The position numbers and the translations under genes are program-made. The notes under the pieces are model-generated. The model saw nothing but the letters and a program-made list of their open reading frames with translations. It was not told the origin of the DNA and did not search any database. Positions 1 through 6,491 of a DNA stretch of 6,517 nt are shown one piece after another (position 1 is the stretch's first letter; each line of letters opens with the position of its first letter). The stretch lies in contig JAKAWO010000175.1 in assembly GCA_021827255.1 (NCBI GenBank), positions 1-6,517 of the forward strand. Direction: 5' to 3'. This DNA comes from Acidobacteriota bacterium (GTDB taxonomy: Bacteria > Acidobacteriota > Terriglobia > UBA7540).

Positions 1-10
1 CCTTCTTTCT
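1..10 (-). promoter_or_regulatory. Possible ribosome binding site of a gene beyond the left edge
   Basis: The last minus-strand bases of the window read AGAAAGAAGG, a Shine-Dalgarno-like purine run 21 nt after the birA stop. A gene start would fall just outside the window. In Acidobacteriota I recall coaX often following birA, but nothing here proves its identity. The minus-strand ATG at 26 closes after five codons and is not a gene. Confidence 0.3.
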
Positions 11-31
11 AGTGCAAACGGCCCATTCGCC

Positions 32-1027
32 TTATTTTACCTCGATGACCTCGCCCGCGACTAATAACTCTTCGCGCGCGTCATCGCGCCGGACGCGGAG
101 CGCGCCGCTCAGATCGAGTCCGACGCTCGTGGCCATGAATTCCTCCGCCGCCATCCGCACTCGCAGACGTTTTCCTTGCGCATAGCTTGACCGCGCCGCC
201 CAAGGCTCGACGATGGCGGCGTTCCCCTTCTCGAGCAGCAAACGATAATGGCGCTCCAGCTCCCGGAGCAACCCGGCCATCACTTGCAACCGCGAATATC
301 GCTGTCCGCCCTCGAGGGCGAGCGAGCTGGCGATTCCTTTCAGCTCGGCCGGCATGCGCGCGTGATTCACGTTGATGCCGATGCCGAGCACGACTGAGTG
401 CAGGCGATCGAGCTCGGCGCGCATTTCCGTCAGAACGCCCGAGACCTTGCGGCCGTTGATCAGCAGATCGTTCGGCCAGCGAATGTCCGCCGCCAGGCCG
501 GTGGCGGATAACACGGCTTCGCGGGCCGCCAGCCCAGCCATCAGAGTCAGAATGGGCGCCGCGGCGGGCGGGAAAGGAGGTCGAAGCACGGTGGAGGAAT
601 AGATACCGCTCGATCGCTCGGAGTGCCACGTGCGGCCCATGCGGCCGCGCCCCGCGCTTTGCTCCTCCGCCACGATCACCGTGCCGTGGGGGGCTTCCTG
701 CTGGCTGAGCCCGAGCGCGACGTCATTGGTTGATCCTACACAAAAATAATGGATGACTTTGCGCCCTATTTGCTGTTGCGGGGGAACCTGCTGCCGGATC
801 AAGCTGGGCGCTAGAATATCCGGCAGAGCCGAGAGCTGGTAGCCACGACGCGGGTGCCCTTTGATGTGGACGCCCAGCGCGCGCAGCCGCTCCACCCACT
901 TCCAGACCGTTGAGTCGGAGACCCCTAGCTCCCTCGCAATCTTCGGCCCCGGCACGACCACCGTCGTGTTCTTTGCCAGCACGTAAATCAACCGGTCAAT
1001 CCGGTGGTTGGTGGGTTCCCCAGACAT
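32..1027 (-). CDS. birA: Bifunctional biotin-[acetyl-CoA-carboxylase] ligase / transcriptional repressor
   Basis: Cytoplasmic enzyme that makes biotinyl-5'-AMP from biotin and ATP and transfers biotin to a lysine of the biotin carrier protein of acetyl-CoA carboxylase. The 331-residue product has the usual length of the two-domain class. Residues about 10-68 form a winged helix-turn-helix (KIARELGVSDSTVWKWVERL, wing near GHPRRGYQL), so it may also repress biotin genes, as E. coli BirA does. The catalytic domain shows STND (99-102), the biotinyl-AMP loop GRGRMGR (126-132), RWPNDLL (183-189), GRKVSG with the conserved lysine K194, and GIGINVN (215-221). Residues about 285-331 are the small C-terminal beta domain. 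I chose the ATG at 1027. The frame stays open to 1270, but the extra 81 residues mostly overlap nadC on the same strand and look unlike any BirA. No clear Shine-Dalgarno precedes the ATG. An in-frame TTG at 1078 is a weaker alternative. It lies 77 nt after nadC, probably in the same operon. Confidence 0.95.
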   Translation of the reverse strand: MSGEPTNHRIDRLIYVLAKNTTVVVPGPKIARELGVSDSTVWKWVERLRALGVHIKGHPRRGYQLSALPDILAPSLIRQQVPPQQQIGRKVIHYFCVGSTNDVALGLSQQEAPHGTVIVAEEQSAGRGRMGRTWHSERSSGIYSSTVLRPPFPPAAAPILTLMAGLAAREAVLSATGLAADIRWPNDLLINGRKVSGVLTEMRAELDRLHSVVLGIGINVNHARMPAELKGIASSLALEGGQRYSRLQVMAGLLRELERHYRLLLEKGNAAIVEPWAARSSYAQGKRLRVRMAAEEFMATSVGLDLSGALRVRRDDAREELLVAGEVIEVK

Positions 1028-1104
1028 GAAACTGCGCCAATGGAGCGCCAGCCTATGGCCGGCCTCGCGCGAATCCAAACCGCCTCGTGGCTCGCAGGGC
1101 CGCG

Positions 1105-1986
1105 CTACAACGCTTGCACCAGGAAATGAATCGGCATCGCGGGCGCTGAGTGAGTCAGCGCGCCCACCGAGATCGAATCCACGCCGCTCTCCGCATAGGC
1201 GCGGATATTTTCCAGACGGATTCCTCCGGATACCTCCAGGCGCAGCCGCCCTTGCGCGCGCTGAACACACTCGCGGGCTTGGTCCAGTGTCATATTGTCC
1301 AACAACACCTGGTCGGCGCCGGCCGCAATGGCTTCCTCCAACTCCGCGACGCTTCGGACTTCCACCTCGACGGTCGGTCGCCCTGAACGGGCTTGCCGCG
1401 CGCGCTCGACCGCCGCGCGCACGCCACCCGAAAGGGTCAGGTGATTGTTCTTGATCAGGATGCCGTCGTCCAGCCGTTGGCGATGGTTGTTGCCGCCACC
1501 CACCCGCACCGCATATTTCTCGAGCGCCCGCAGCCCCGGCGTGGTTTTGCGGGTATCAAGTAGTTTCGTATCGAGCCCCCAGAGCCGCTGGGCAAATTCC
1601 CGAGTCAGTGTGGCGACGCCACTCAGGTGCTGGAGGAAATTCAGCGCAACCCTCTCGCCCGCCAGTAGCGTTGCAGCCTGAGCTTCGACCCCCGCCAGCC
1701 TCCCACCTTCCTCAACCTCAGCTCCCTCGTTGGCGAAAGCCTCCCAGCGAATCTGGGATTCCAGGCTGCGGAAAACCTCCTCCGCCACCGGCAGCCCGGA
1801 AATGACCAATGGGCGCTGAGCATAAAAGGTTCCGCGCGCCCGAGCCGGCGGGACGACCAGCTTGGTCGTCAAGTCTTCCGCGCCCACGTCCTCGGCCAAG
1901 GCTCGACGGACCAGCTCCTGCAACTCCGCCTTGCTCAGGCCGCAGAAAGCTTCCGCTCTGAACGTCGCGCTGACCGCCGGAATCAC
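1105..1986 (-). CDS. nadC: Nicotinate-nucleotide pyrophosphorylase (carboxylating) / quinolinate phosphoribosyltransferase
   Basis: Catalyses quinolinate + PRPP to nicotinate mononucleotide + CO2 + PPi, the step where de novo NAD synthesis joins the common pathway. The 293-residue length is normal for the family. The N-terminal part has LAEDVGAEDLTT (30-41) and ERVALNFLQHLSGVAT (111-126). The barrel has DTRKTTPGLRALEKYAV (144-160), GGGNNHR (163-169), ILIKNNH (176-182), EVEVRS (207-212), VLLDNM (227-232) and SISVGALTHSAP (271-282). By family knowledge R112, R146, K147, H168, R169 and K179 match the positively charged quinolinate/PRPP site, and E208 and D230 match the acidic pair; all are present. 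The start is GTG at 1986 and overlaps the valS TGA by 4 nt (GTGA), so translation is probably coupled to valS. Upstream there is only a weak GGTGGG (1995-2000). No nadA or nadB is in the window. Confidence 0.97.
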   Translation of the reverse strand: MIPAVSATFRAEAFCGLSKAELQELVRRALAEDVGAEDLTTKLVVPPARARGTFYAQRPLVISGLPVAEEVFRSLESQIRWEAFANEGAEVEEGGRLAGVEAQAATLLAGERVALNFLQHLSGVATLTREFAQRLWGLDTKLLDTRKTTPGLRALEKYAVRVGGGNNHRQRLDDGILIKNNHLTLSGGVRAAVERARQARSGRPTVEVEVRSVAELEEAIAAGADQVLLDNMTLDQARECVQRAQGRLRLEVSGGIRLENIRAYAESGVDSISVGALTHSAPAMPIHFLVQAL

Positions 1987-4763
1987 GATCCGTACCCACC
2001 GCGGGCAGGCTTGAGCGCTCTTTCCAGCGATTCGCCGATTTTACGAAGCTGCACCGCCACCTCCGCGCGCCGCTGCTCCACTGTCGCCACCACCTGCTGG
2101 GGAGCCCGCTCGACGAAATCCCGATTTTGGAGCTGTCGCTCGGCCTGGGCCAGCGCCTGCTCGAGCTTGGCCTTTTCCTTTTCCAGGCGCATCCGGTCAG
2201 CCTGAGGGTCCACGCGCTCCTTGTGCAGCAAACGCAGGCTGAAGGTTGCCGTTACGCGCGGGCCCGCTTCCTGCGCGCCGGGCGCCTTGCTCTGGAGTTC
2301 GATGCCGCTCAGCCCAGCCAAACGCATAACGACCGGACGATGTTCCTGAAAGAGCCTCAGAACGGCGGCGTCTTCCGCCACCACTTCGGCGGCGGGCTTC
2401 TGCTTCTGCAAGCCAGCCTCCGCCTTCGCGTCTCGCGCCTCGATGACCAGCTCGCGAATCAGAGTGAAGTCTCTTTCAGCCTCCATATTGACCGCCGCGT
2501 CACTCACCAAATGAAACGGCGCGAGCGAGATGGACACATCGCCTTCGCCACGCGGCAGGCGATGCCAGAGTTCCTCGGTGATAAACGGCATAAAGGGATG
2601 AAGCAGGTGAAGCGCCGCCTGAAAGCTCCGAGCGAAATTCACCCACGCGGCGGGCGCTCGCGGGCCGTCCAACGGAACCGTAATCTCCGGCTTAACCCAC
2701 TCGAGATACCAATCGCAGAATTCATGCCAGAAAAAGTGGTAGATGGCGTAGGCGGCTTCATGAAAGCGATAATCTCCAAGCGCTCCTTCCATCTCATCCG
2801 TAACCGCCTTAAGACGCGAAAAAATCCAGCGGTCAGCGAGCATCAGCGTTTCCGGCGCGGCCATTGGCTCAAAACTTCTTTCCTTCGGCTCCAGCGCCGG
2901 CGCCAAGTCGTCGCGCGCCGCGGCCGGCAATTTTTCCAAATTCAGCAGAATGAAGCGTCCCGCATTCCAAATCTTGTTCGCGAAGGCGCGGTAGGATTCG
3001 ATCTTGTCGTAGCTAAACGCGATGTCGGTTCCGGGCGCGGCGCTGATGGCCAGCGCGAAGCGCGCCGCGTCCGTGCCGTATTTATTCGTCACTTCGAGCG
3101 GGTCCAACACGTTGCCCTTGGTCTTCGACATCTTCTGCCGTTCGGCGTCGCGCACCAGCGCGTGAATGTATAGCTCGCGGAATGGCACTTCTTTCATGAG
3201 CTTCAACCCCATCATGATCATGCGCGCGCCCCAAAAAAACAGGATGTCGAAGCCCATGATCATGAGGTTGTTCGGGTAAAACCGGCGCAGGTCTTCGGTG
3301 GCATCTGGCCAGCCGAGCGTCGCGAAGGGCCAAAGCGCGGAACTGAACCAGGTGTCGAGAACGTCCGGGTCCTGTTTGAGGGCGGCCTTGCCACACTGAC
3401 GACAGACGACGGGCGCGTCGCGTTTCACCATCAGTTCGCCGCAACTTGCGCAGATCCAGGCCGGAATGCTGTGCCCCCACCAAAGTTGCCGCGAAATGCA
3501 CCAGTCGTGGATGTTGTGCATCCAGTCGAGATATATCTTTTTGTGATTCTCCGGAATAATTCGGATGCGGCCTCGCTCGACGGCGCGGAATGCGGGGCCG
3601 GCCAGCGGCTTCATCTTCATAAACCATTGCTCGGAGAGCAGCGGTTCAACCACCGTCTTGCATCGGCTGCACAGGCCGGCGGCGAGCGTGTAATCTTGCT
3701 CTTTCTCCAGCAGATTTTGCCCGCGCAAATCTTCGAGCACACGCTTTCGGGCCTCATAACGGTCGAGTCCCTGATAGGGCCCGGCTTCCGCCGTCATGCG
3801 AGCTTGCTCGTCCAGCACCACGCGGCGCGGCAGCTTGTGGCGCGTAGCAATCTCAAAGTCGTTTGGATCGTGGGCCGGCGTCACTTTCACCGCTCCGGTG
3901 CCGAATTCCGGGTCCACAAAATCATCCGCAACCACGGGAATCGGCCGGTGAAGCAGCGGCAGCAAAACATTCCGTCCCACCGCCGCGCGGAAGCGGTCAT
4001 CCTTCGGGTTGACCGCCACCGCGGTGTCGCCCAGCATCGTTTCCGGGCGCGTCGTGGCCACGGTCAGAAATCCCGCGCCGTCCGCGAATGGATAACGGAT
4101 AGACCACAATTTGCCCGACCGCTCCTCGTGTTCCACCTCCAGGTCGCTCACCGCGGTCCCGCAGCGCGGGCACCAGTTGACGATGTATTTCCCCCGGTAA
4201 ATCAGCCCTTCCTCGTAAAGCCGAACAAAGACTTCTGTCACCGCGCGCGAGTATTCGGCATCCATGGTGAAGCGCTCGCGCGTCCAATCGCACGACGCCC
4301 CCAGGCGTTCCATCTGCTGCTTGATCTTCCCGCCGTTCTGTTCCTTCCATTGCCAGCAGCGTTCGACAAATTTTTCGCGGCCCATTTCCAGGCGCAACCG
4401 CTGGCCCTCGCGCTGCCAGGCGCTGTTCGCTTCGGGGCCGGGTTCTAGATTTGGCAACACCTCGCGGCCGAGCTCCCGCTCAACGATCATTTGCGTCGCG
4501 ATCGAGGCGTGGTCCGTTCCCGGCAACCAAAGCGCGTCCCTCCCCTGCATTCGCCGCCAACGCATCACCGTGTCAATGTCGGTGTGCTCGAGCATGTGGC
4601 CGATGTGCAGCGAGCCGGTCACGTTCGGCGGCGGGATCACGAGGCAAAAGCCCGGCCGGGACGCATCATCGCTCGGACGATAGAGGTTCCGCTCCGCCCA
4701 AAACCGCGCCCAGCGCGGTTCAATCGTTTCCGGTGAATAGACCTTAGGAATTTCGTTTTCCAA
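1983..4763 (-). CDS. valS: Valyl-tRNA synthetase
   Basis: Class I aminoacyl-tRNA synthetase that charges tRNA-Val with valine and hydrolyses mischarged Thr-tRNA-Val. The 926 residues are full length. The Rossmann domain has PPPNVTGSLHIGHM (44-57; HIGH at 53-56) and the second signature KMSKTKGN (544-551). The inserted editing domain has TTRPETMLGDTAVAVNP (238-254) and GTGAVKVTPAHDPNDFEIA (288-306). Four CxxC pairs (C198/C201, C365/C368, C438/C441, C454/C457) suggest bound zinc. The anticodon-binding domain begins near ADRWIFSRLK (643-652), and residues about 855-920 form the C-terminal coiled-coil arm that contacts tRNA. The start is TTG at 4763: no in-frame ATG lies between it and the stop at 4845-4847, a GAGAG sits 7 nt upstream, and the IPKVYSPETIEPRW N-terminus then begins as expected. 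Two small oddities are KMSKT rather than KMSKS, and HASIATQ (85-91) where HAGIATQ is usual. First gene of the presumed valS-nadC-birA operon. Confidence 0.98.
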   Translation of the reverse strand: MENEIPKVYSPETIEPRWARFWAERNLYRPSDDASRPGFCLVIPPPNVTGSLHIGHMLEHTDIDTVMRWRRMQGRDALWLPGTDHASIATQMIVERELGREVLPNLEPGPEANSAWQREGQRLRLEMGREKFVERCWQWKEQNGGKIKQQMERLGASCDWTRERFTMDAEYSRAVTEVFVRLYEEGLIYRGKYIVNWCPRCGTAVSDLEVEHEERSGKLWSIRYPFADGAGFLTVATTRPETMLGDTAVAVNPKDDRFRAAVGRNVLLPLLHRPIPVVADDFVDPEFGTGAVKVTPAHDPNDFEIATRHKLPRRVVLDEQARMTAEAGPYQGLDRYEARKRVLEDLRGQNLLEKEQDYTLAAGLCSRCKTVVEPLLSEQWFMKMKPLAGPAFRAVERGRIRIIPENHKKIYLDWMHNIHDWCISRQLWWGHSIPAWICASCGELMVKRDAPVVCRQCGKAALKQDPDVLDTWFSSALWPFATLGWPDATEDLRRFYPNNLMIMGFDILFFWGARMIMMGLKLMKEVPFRELYIHALVRDAERQKMSKTKGNVLDPLEVTNKYGTDAARFALAISAAPGTDIAFSYDKIESYRAFANKIWNAGRFILLNLEKLPAAARDDLAPALEPKERSFEPMAAPETLMLADRWIFSRLKAVTDEMEGALGDYRFHEAAYAIYHFFWHEFCDWYLEWVKPEITVPLDGPRAPAAWVNFARSFQAALHLLHPFMPFITEELWHRLPRGEGDVSISLAPFHLVSDAAVNMEAERDFTLIRELVIEARDAKAEAGLQKQKPAAEVVAEDAAVLRLFQEHRPVVMRLAGLSGIELQSKAPGAQEAGPRVTATFSLRLLHKERVDPQADRMRLEKEKAKLEQALAQAERQLQNRDFVERAPQQVVATVEQRRAEVAVQLRKIGESLERALKPARGGYGS

Positions 4764-4770
4764 TTGGGTT

Positions 4771-4775
4771 CTCTC
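4771..4775 (-). promoter_or_regulatory. Ribosome binding site supporting the TTG start of valS
   Basis: GAGAG on the minus strand, 7 nt before the TTG at 4763. No ATG is in frame upstream before the stop at 4845-4847, so this site and the normal N-terminal sequence decide the start. Confidence 0.55.
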
Positions 4776-4778
4776 GTG

Positions 4779-4816
4779 TCGCGTCCGACTACCCCCCGGG
4801 CCCGGCTTCGCGTCCG
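4779..4816. repeat. 9-bp direct repeat in the valS leader
   Basis: TCGCGTCCG (plus strand) occurs at 4779-4787 and again at 4808-4816, with starts 29 bp apart, on either side of the CCGGGCCCGG palindrome. On the transcribed strand it reads CGGACGCGA, and the copy nearer valS ends 3 nt before the GAGAG ribosome binding site. It may be chance in GC-rich sequence. Confidence 0.4.
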
Positions 4817-4881
4817 CAGCAGAAACACACGGCCCCTCTGACCTCTAGCCGGGGTGCCTCAGCGTGCTGAGTGTGCCGTTC

Positions 4882-4907
4882 TTAAACCAATCAACTATAT
4901 CGTTTGA
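4882..4907. repeat. Imperfect inverted repeat flanking the valS -10 box
   Basis: On the plus strand TTAAAC (4882-4887) and GTTTGA (4902-4907) pair at 5 of 6 positions around a 14-nt centre that contains the -10 box (4894-4899). The position suits an operator. The half-sites loosely recall the AAACC/GGTTT halves of BirA operators, but the spacing is shorter than in E. coli. No regulator can be assigned. Confidence 0.3.
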
Positions 4908-4923
4908 CTTGAGCGCGGGTCAA
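4894..4923 (-). promoter_or_regulatory. Candidate sigma-70-type promoter of the valS-nadC-birA operon
   Basis: Read on the minus strand, TTGACC (4918-4923) and TATAGT (4894-4899) each match the bacterial -35 and -10 consensus at 5 of 6 positions and are separated by 18 bp. The predicted transcription start is near 4887, giving a leader of about 120 nt before the valS TTG. It lies in the only gap of size between the response-regulator gene and valS, where an operon promoter is expected. Read-through from the upstream gene cannot be excluded, since I see no terminator between them. Confidence 0.6.
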
Positions 4924-4961
4924 CGCCCGGCGAGGACGCGCGGCAATCCCATATGTTGAGG

Positions 4962-6365
4962 TTAGGAACTCAGCTCGGCGATGATCTCGTCGGCGACGCG
5001 GCGCGCGATGTCCTCAATCGCTGAAGCTGGCATGGCCGGGGGCGACATCCTGACAACTACGCGGTGGACGATGGCGAAGATTTGGCCGGCATCGAGCGGA
5101 GCGGGTGCAGGCGTCGCCACGGCAGCTTCCGGAGGGGCTGGCGCCGCGCTCAGCGGCACAGCAACCGGCTCGGGTTCCACGGCGAGATCATGCTCTGAAG
5201 CTGACTCGACGGGCTGAGGTTCGGATGGTGTTGCAGCAGGAACCGCTTCCGGCTCCGCGAGGACCGGGTTGGCTTCGGCGGCAAAGCTTTCGGGCTCGGG
5301 CCGCGCGACAACAGGCTGTCCTCCTACGGCCATCACCCCCGGTTCTGACGCCGCGGGAACGGCCGGTTCCGGAGGAATCACCGGCGCTTCCTGGATGGCC
5401 TCCAAGATTTCAGGCGTGGGCGAGGGCCGCTGTTCTGCTTCCGTGACAGGCGCTGCGGGCGCTGCGGCATCTCCAGCAGCCGCCAACGAAGATGGCATAA
5501 GCTCATCGGAGAGGGACGGCTCTGCAATCTCTTCGGGCGCATGGAAGAAGCCGCTGGGCTCGTGCTCGTGGGGATGCGCATGAGGGTGAAGGTGGTCTTC
5601 TTCAGGCTCGTGTACTGCGGGCGTCTGTTCGACTAGCTCCGGCTCCGCAACAGCGAAGGAGGGACGACCTTCGCTAAATTCCTCGCCCTCGGCCTCTGTT
5701 TCCAACCGCATGGGCGCCGCGGTCTCCGCCGCTTCGCCGGGTCGCTCAGAGGGGGTCTCTGGTTCCAGCGTGGCGTTGGGGGCGGATTCCTCCGTAATCG
5801 GCGCGGCTGCTGGTTCTTCCGTCGCGAACTGCTCAAAGGCGATTCCTTCCGGCACAACCGAAACGTTTGATTCCGCCGCGGACTCGTTTGCCGCTGCTTC
5901 CTCCGGCGTCGGCTCAGCCTCCGTCGGGGCGGTTAACGGCTCAGGAGCCGCCGGGGCAGGCCGCGCGGCAACCTGCTGGGAAGCCGTTACAGCTTCCGCC
6001 TTCGCCGCCCATCGGCTGACCGCCCTAACCAATTCGTCGGGATCGAACGGCTTCCTGATTCTGCCGTCGGCACCCACCTGCGCCCCACGCGCGTCTTCGT
6101 AGGGCTCGTCATCACTGAAGACCAGGACGACGGCCACATGCTTTAGGTCGGCCGATTGCTTGATAAACTGGCAGACTTCGTAACCGTCTCGGCCCGGCAT
6201 GGACACATCCGCTAGCACCACCAGCGGCTTCACTGTCGGGAGCTTCTTGATGGCCGCCACGCCGTTCGAGACGGTGATGACCTCCAGACCTTCGCCGGTC
6301 AGGATTCCGCTCGCTTGCCTTTGGATCGTCGGACTATCGTCGGCTACCAAAACTGTCCGCGCCAC
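4962..6365 (-). CDS. Response-regulator receiver protein with long acidic Ala/Pro/Glu linker and short C-terminal helical motif
   Basis: 467 residues. Residues 1-120 are a CheY-like receiver: acidic pair D9/D10, phospho-acceptor D53 in LADVSMPGRDGYEV, a probable Ser switch at S84, and K105 in GRIRKPF. All key residues are present, so it should be phosphorylated by a histidine kinase not in this window. Residues about 125-422 are low-complexity, rich in Ala, Pro and Glu, with repeated PEP/AEPE/EPEP units and no recognisable fold, and are probably disordered. Inside this is an alternating-histidine patch (258-268). Residues about 424-467 become ordered again (IFAIVHRVVVRMSP, then IEDIARRVADEIIAEL), likely two helices, resembling tails I recall on receiver proteins of Acidobacteriota and Deltaproteobacteria. 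No DNA-binding or enzymatic output domain is seen, so it may act through protein contacts. The start is GTG at 6365, supported by AGAGAGG 8 nt upstream; the in-frame stop at 6432-6434 leaves little room for a longer protein. It lies upstream of valS but is probably transcribed separately. Confidence 0.87.
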   Translation of the reverse strand: MARTVLVADDSPTIQRQASGILTGEGLEVITVSNGVAAIKKLPTVKPLVVLADVSMPGRDGYEVCQFIKQSADLKHVAVVLVFSDDEPYEDARGAQVGADGRIRKPFDPDELVRAVSRWAAKAEAVTASQQVAARPAPAAPEPLTAPTEAEPTPEEAAANESAAESNVSVVPEGIAFEQFATEEPAAAPITEESAPNATLEPETPSERPGEAAETAAPMRLETEAEGEEFSEGRPSFAVAEPELVEQTPAVHEPEEDHLHPHAHPHEHEPSGFFHAPEEIAEPSLSDELMPSSLAAAGDAAAPAAPVTEAEQRPSPTPEILEAIQEAPVIPPEPAVPAASEPGVMAVGGQPVVARPEPESFAAEANPVLAEPEAVPAATPSEPQPVESASEHDLAVEPEPVAVPLSAAPAPPEAAVATPAPAPLDAGQIFAIVHRVVVRMSPPAMPASAIEDIARRVADEIIAELSS

Positions 6366-6373
6366 GCTTAATG

Positions 6374-6380
6374 CCTCTCT
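6374..6380 (-). promoter_or_regulatory. Ribosome binding site supporting the GTG start of the response-regulator gene
   Basis: AGAGAGG on the minus strand, 8 nt before the GTG at 6365. Translation from there gives the usual short beta strand (TVLVADD) of a receiver domain directly at the N-terminus. Confidence 0.7.
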
Positions 6381-6448
6381 ATCTGAGCAGTTCCCCCGCC
6401 GGACATCAGAACAGCGCCCAACGATAGTACCCTATGCCAAGCGACCAA

Positions 6449-6467
6449 ATTGCTGTGCGTCAGCAAT
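6449..6467. repeat. Perfect 7-bp inverted repeat upstream of the response-regulator gene
   Basis: ATTGCTG (6449-6455) and CAGCAAT (6461-6467) are perfect inverted arms around a 5-nt centre (TGCGT). It overlaps the candidate -10 box, so it could be an operator. If transcription starts upstream of it, it could instead form an RNA hairpin. No T-run follows on the minus strand, so it is not a typical terminator there. Confidence 0.5.
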
Positions 6468-6491
6468 ATCATTTAGGCGGGCCGAAGTCAA
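6463..6491 (-). promoter_or_regulatory. Weak candidate promoter of the response-regulator gene
   Basis: On the minus strand TTGACT (6486-6491) matches the -35 consensus at 5 of 6 positions. It is followed after 17 bp by TATTGC (6463-6468), which matches the -10 consensus at only 3 of 6. The predicted start near 6456 gives a leader of about 90 nt. The weak -10 suggests either need for an activator, another sigma factor, or a wrong call. Confidence 0.35.

Larger units (their letters stand above)
4764..4887 (-). other. Predicted 5' leader of valS
   Basis: GC-rich leader following the predicted start near 4887. It holds a short hairpin (4858-4871: CTCAG arms around a 4-nt loop), a perfect 10-bp palindrome CCGGGCCCGG (4796-4805) and a 9-bp direct repeat. 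No T-box consensus, U-tract or known riboswitch is recognised. The boundary rests on the promoter prediction. Confidence 0.4.

Noticed and set aside
1028..1270. N-terminal extension of birA by 81 residues
   Set aside because: Most of it overlaps nadC on the same strand in another frame, its composition (Arg/Ala/Gly-rich) is that of a shadow frame, and the BirA DNA-binding domain begins normally after the ATG at 1027.
2127..3173. Long plus-strand reading frame (348 codons) opposite valS
   Set aside because: It lies wholly antisense to a valS with intact motifs, shows no recognisable domain, and is expected by chance in GC-rich DNA.
3471..4448. Long plus-strand reading frame (325 codons) opposite valS
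   Set aside because: Antisense shadow of the ValRS catalytic and editing domains, with no recognisable motif of its own.
4764..4887. T-box riboswitch ahead of valS
   Set aside because: No T-box consensus, antiterminator or terminator with U-tract could be found in the leader.
4924..4961. Rho-independent terminator after the response-regulator gene
   Set aside because: There are GC-rich short self-complementary stretches, but no stable stem followed by a T-run on the minus strand.
5269..6102. Several plus-strand Ala/Ser/Gly-rich frames opposite the response-regulator linker
   Set aside because: They mirror the biased codon composition of the Ala/Pro/Glu linker; the minus-strand frame has a proper ribosome binding site and a clear receiver domain.
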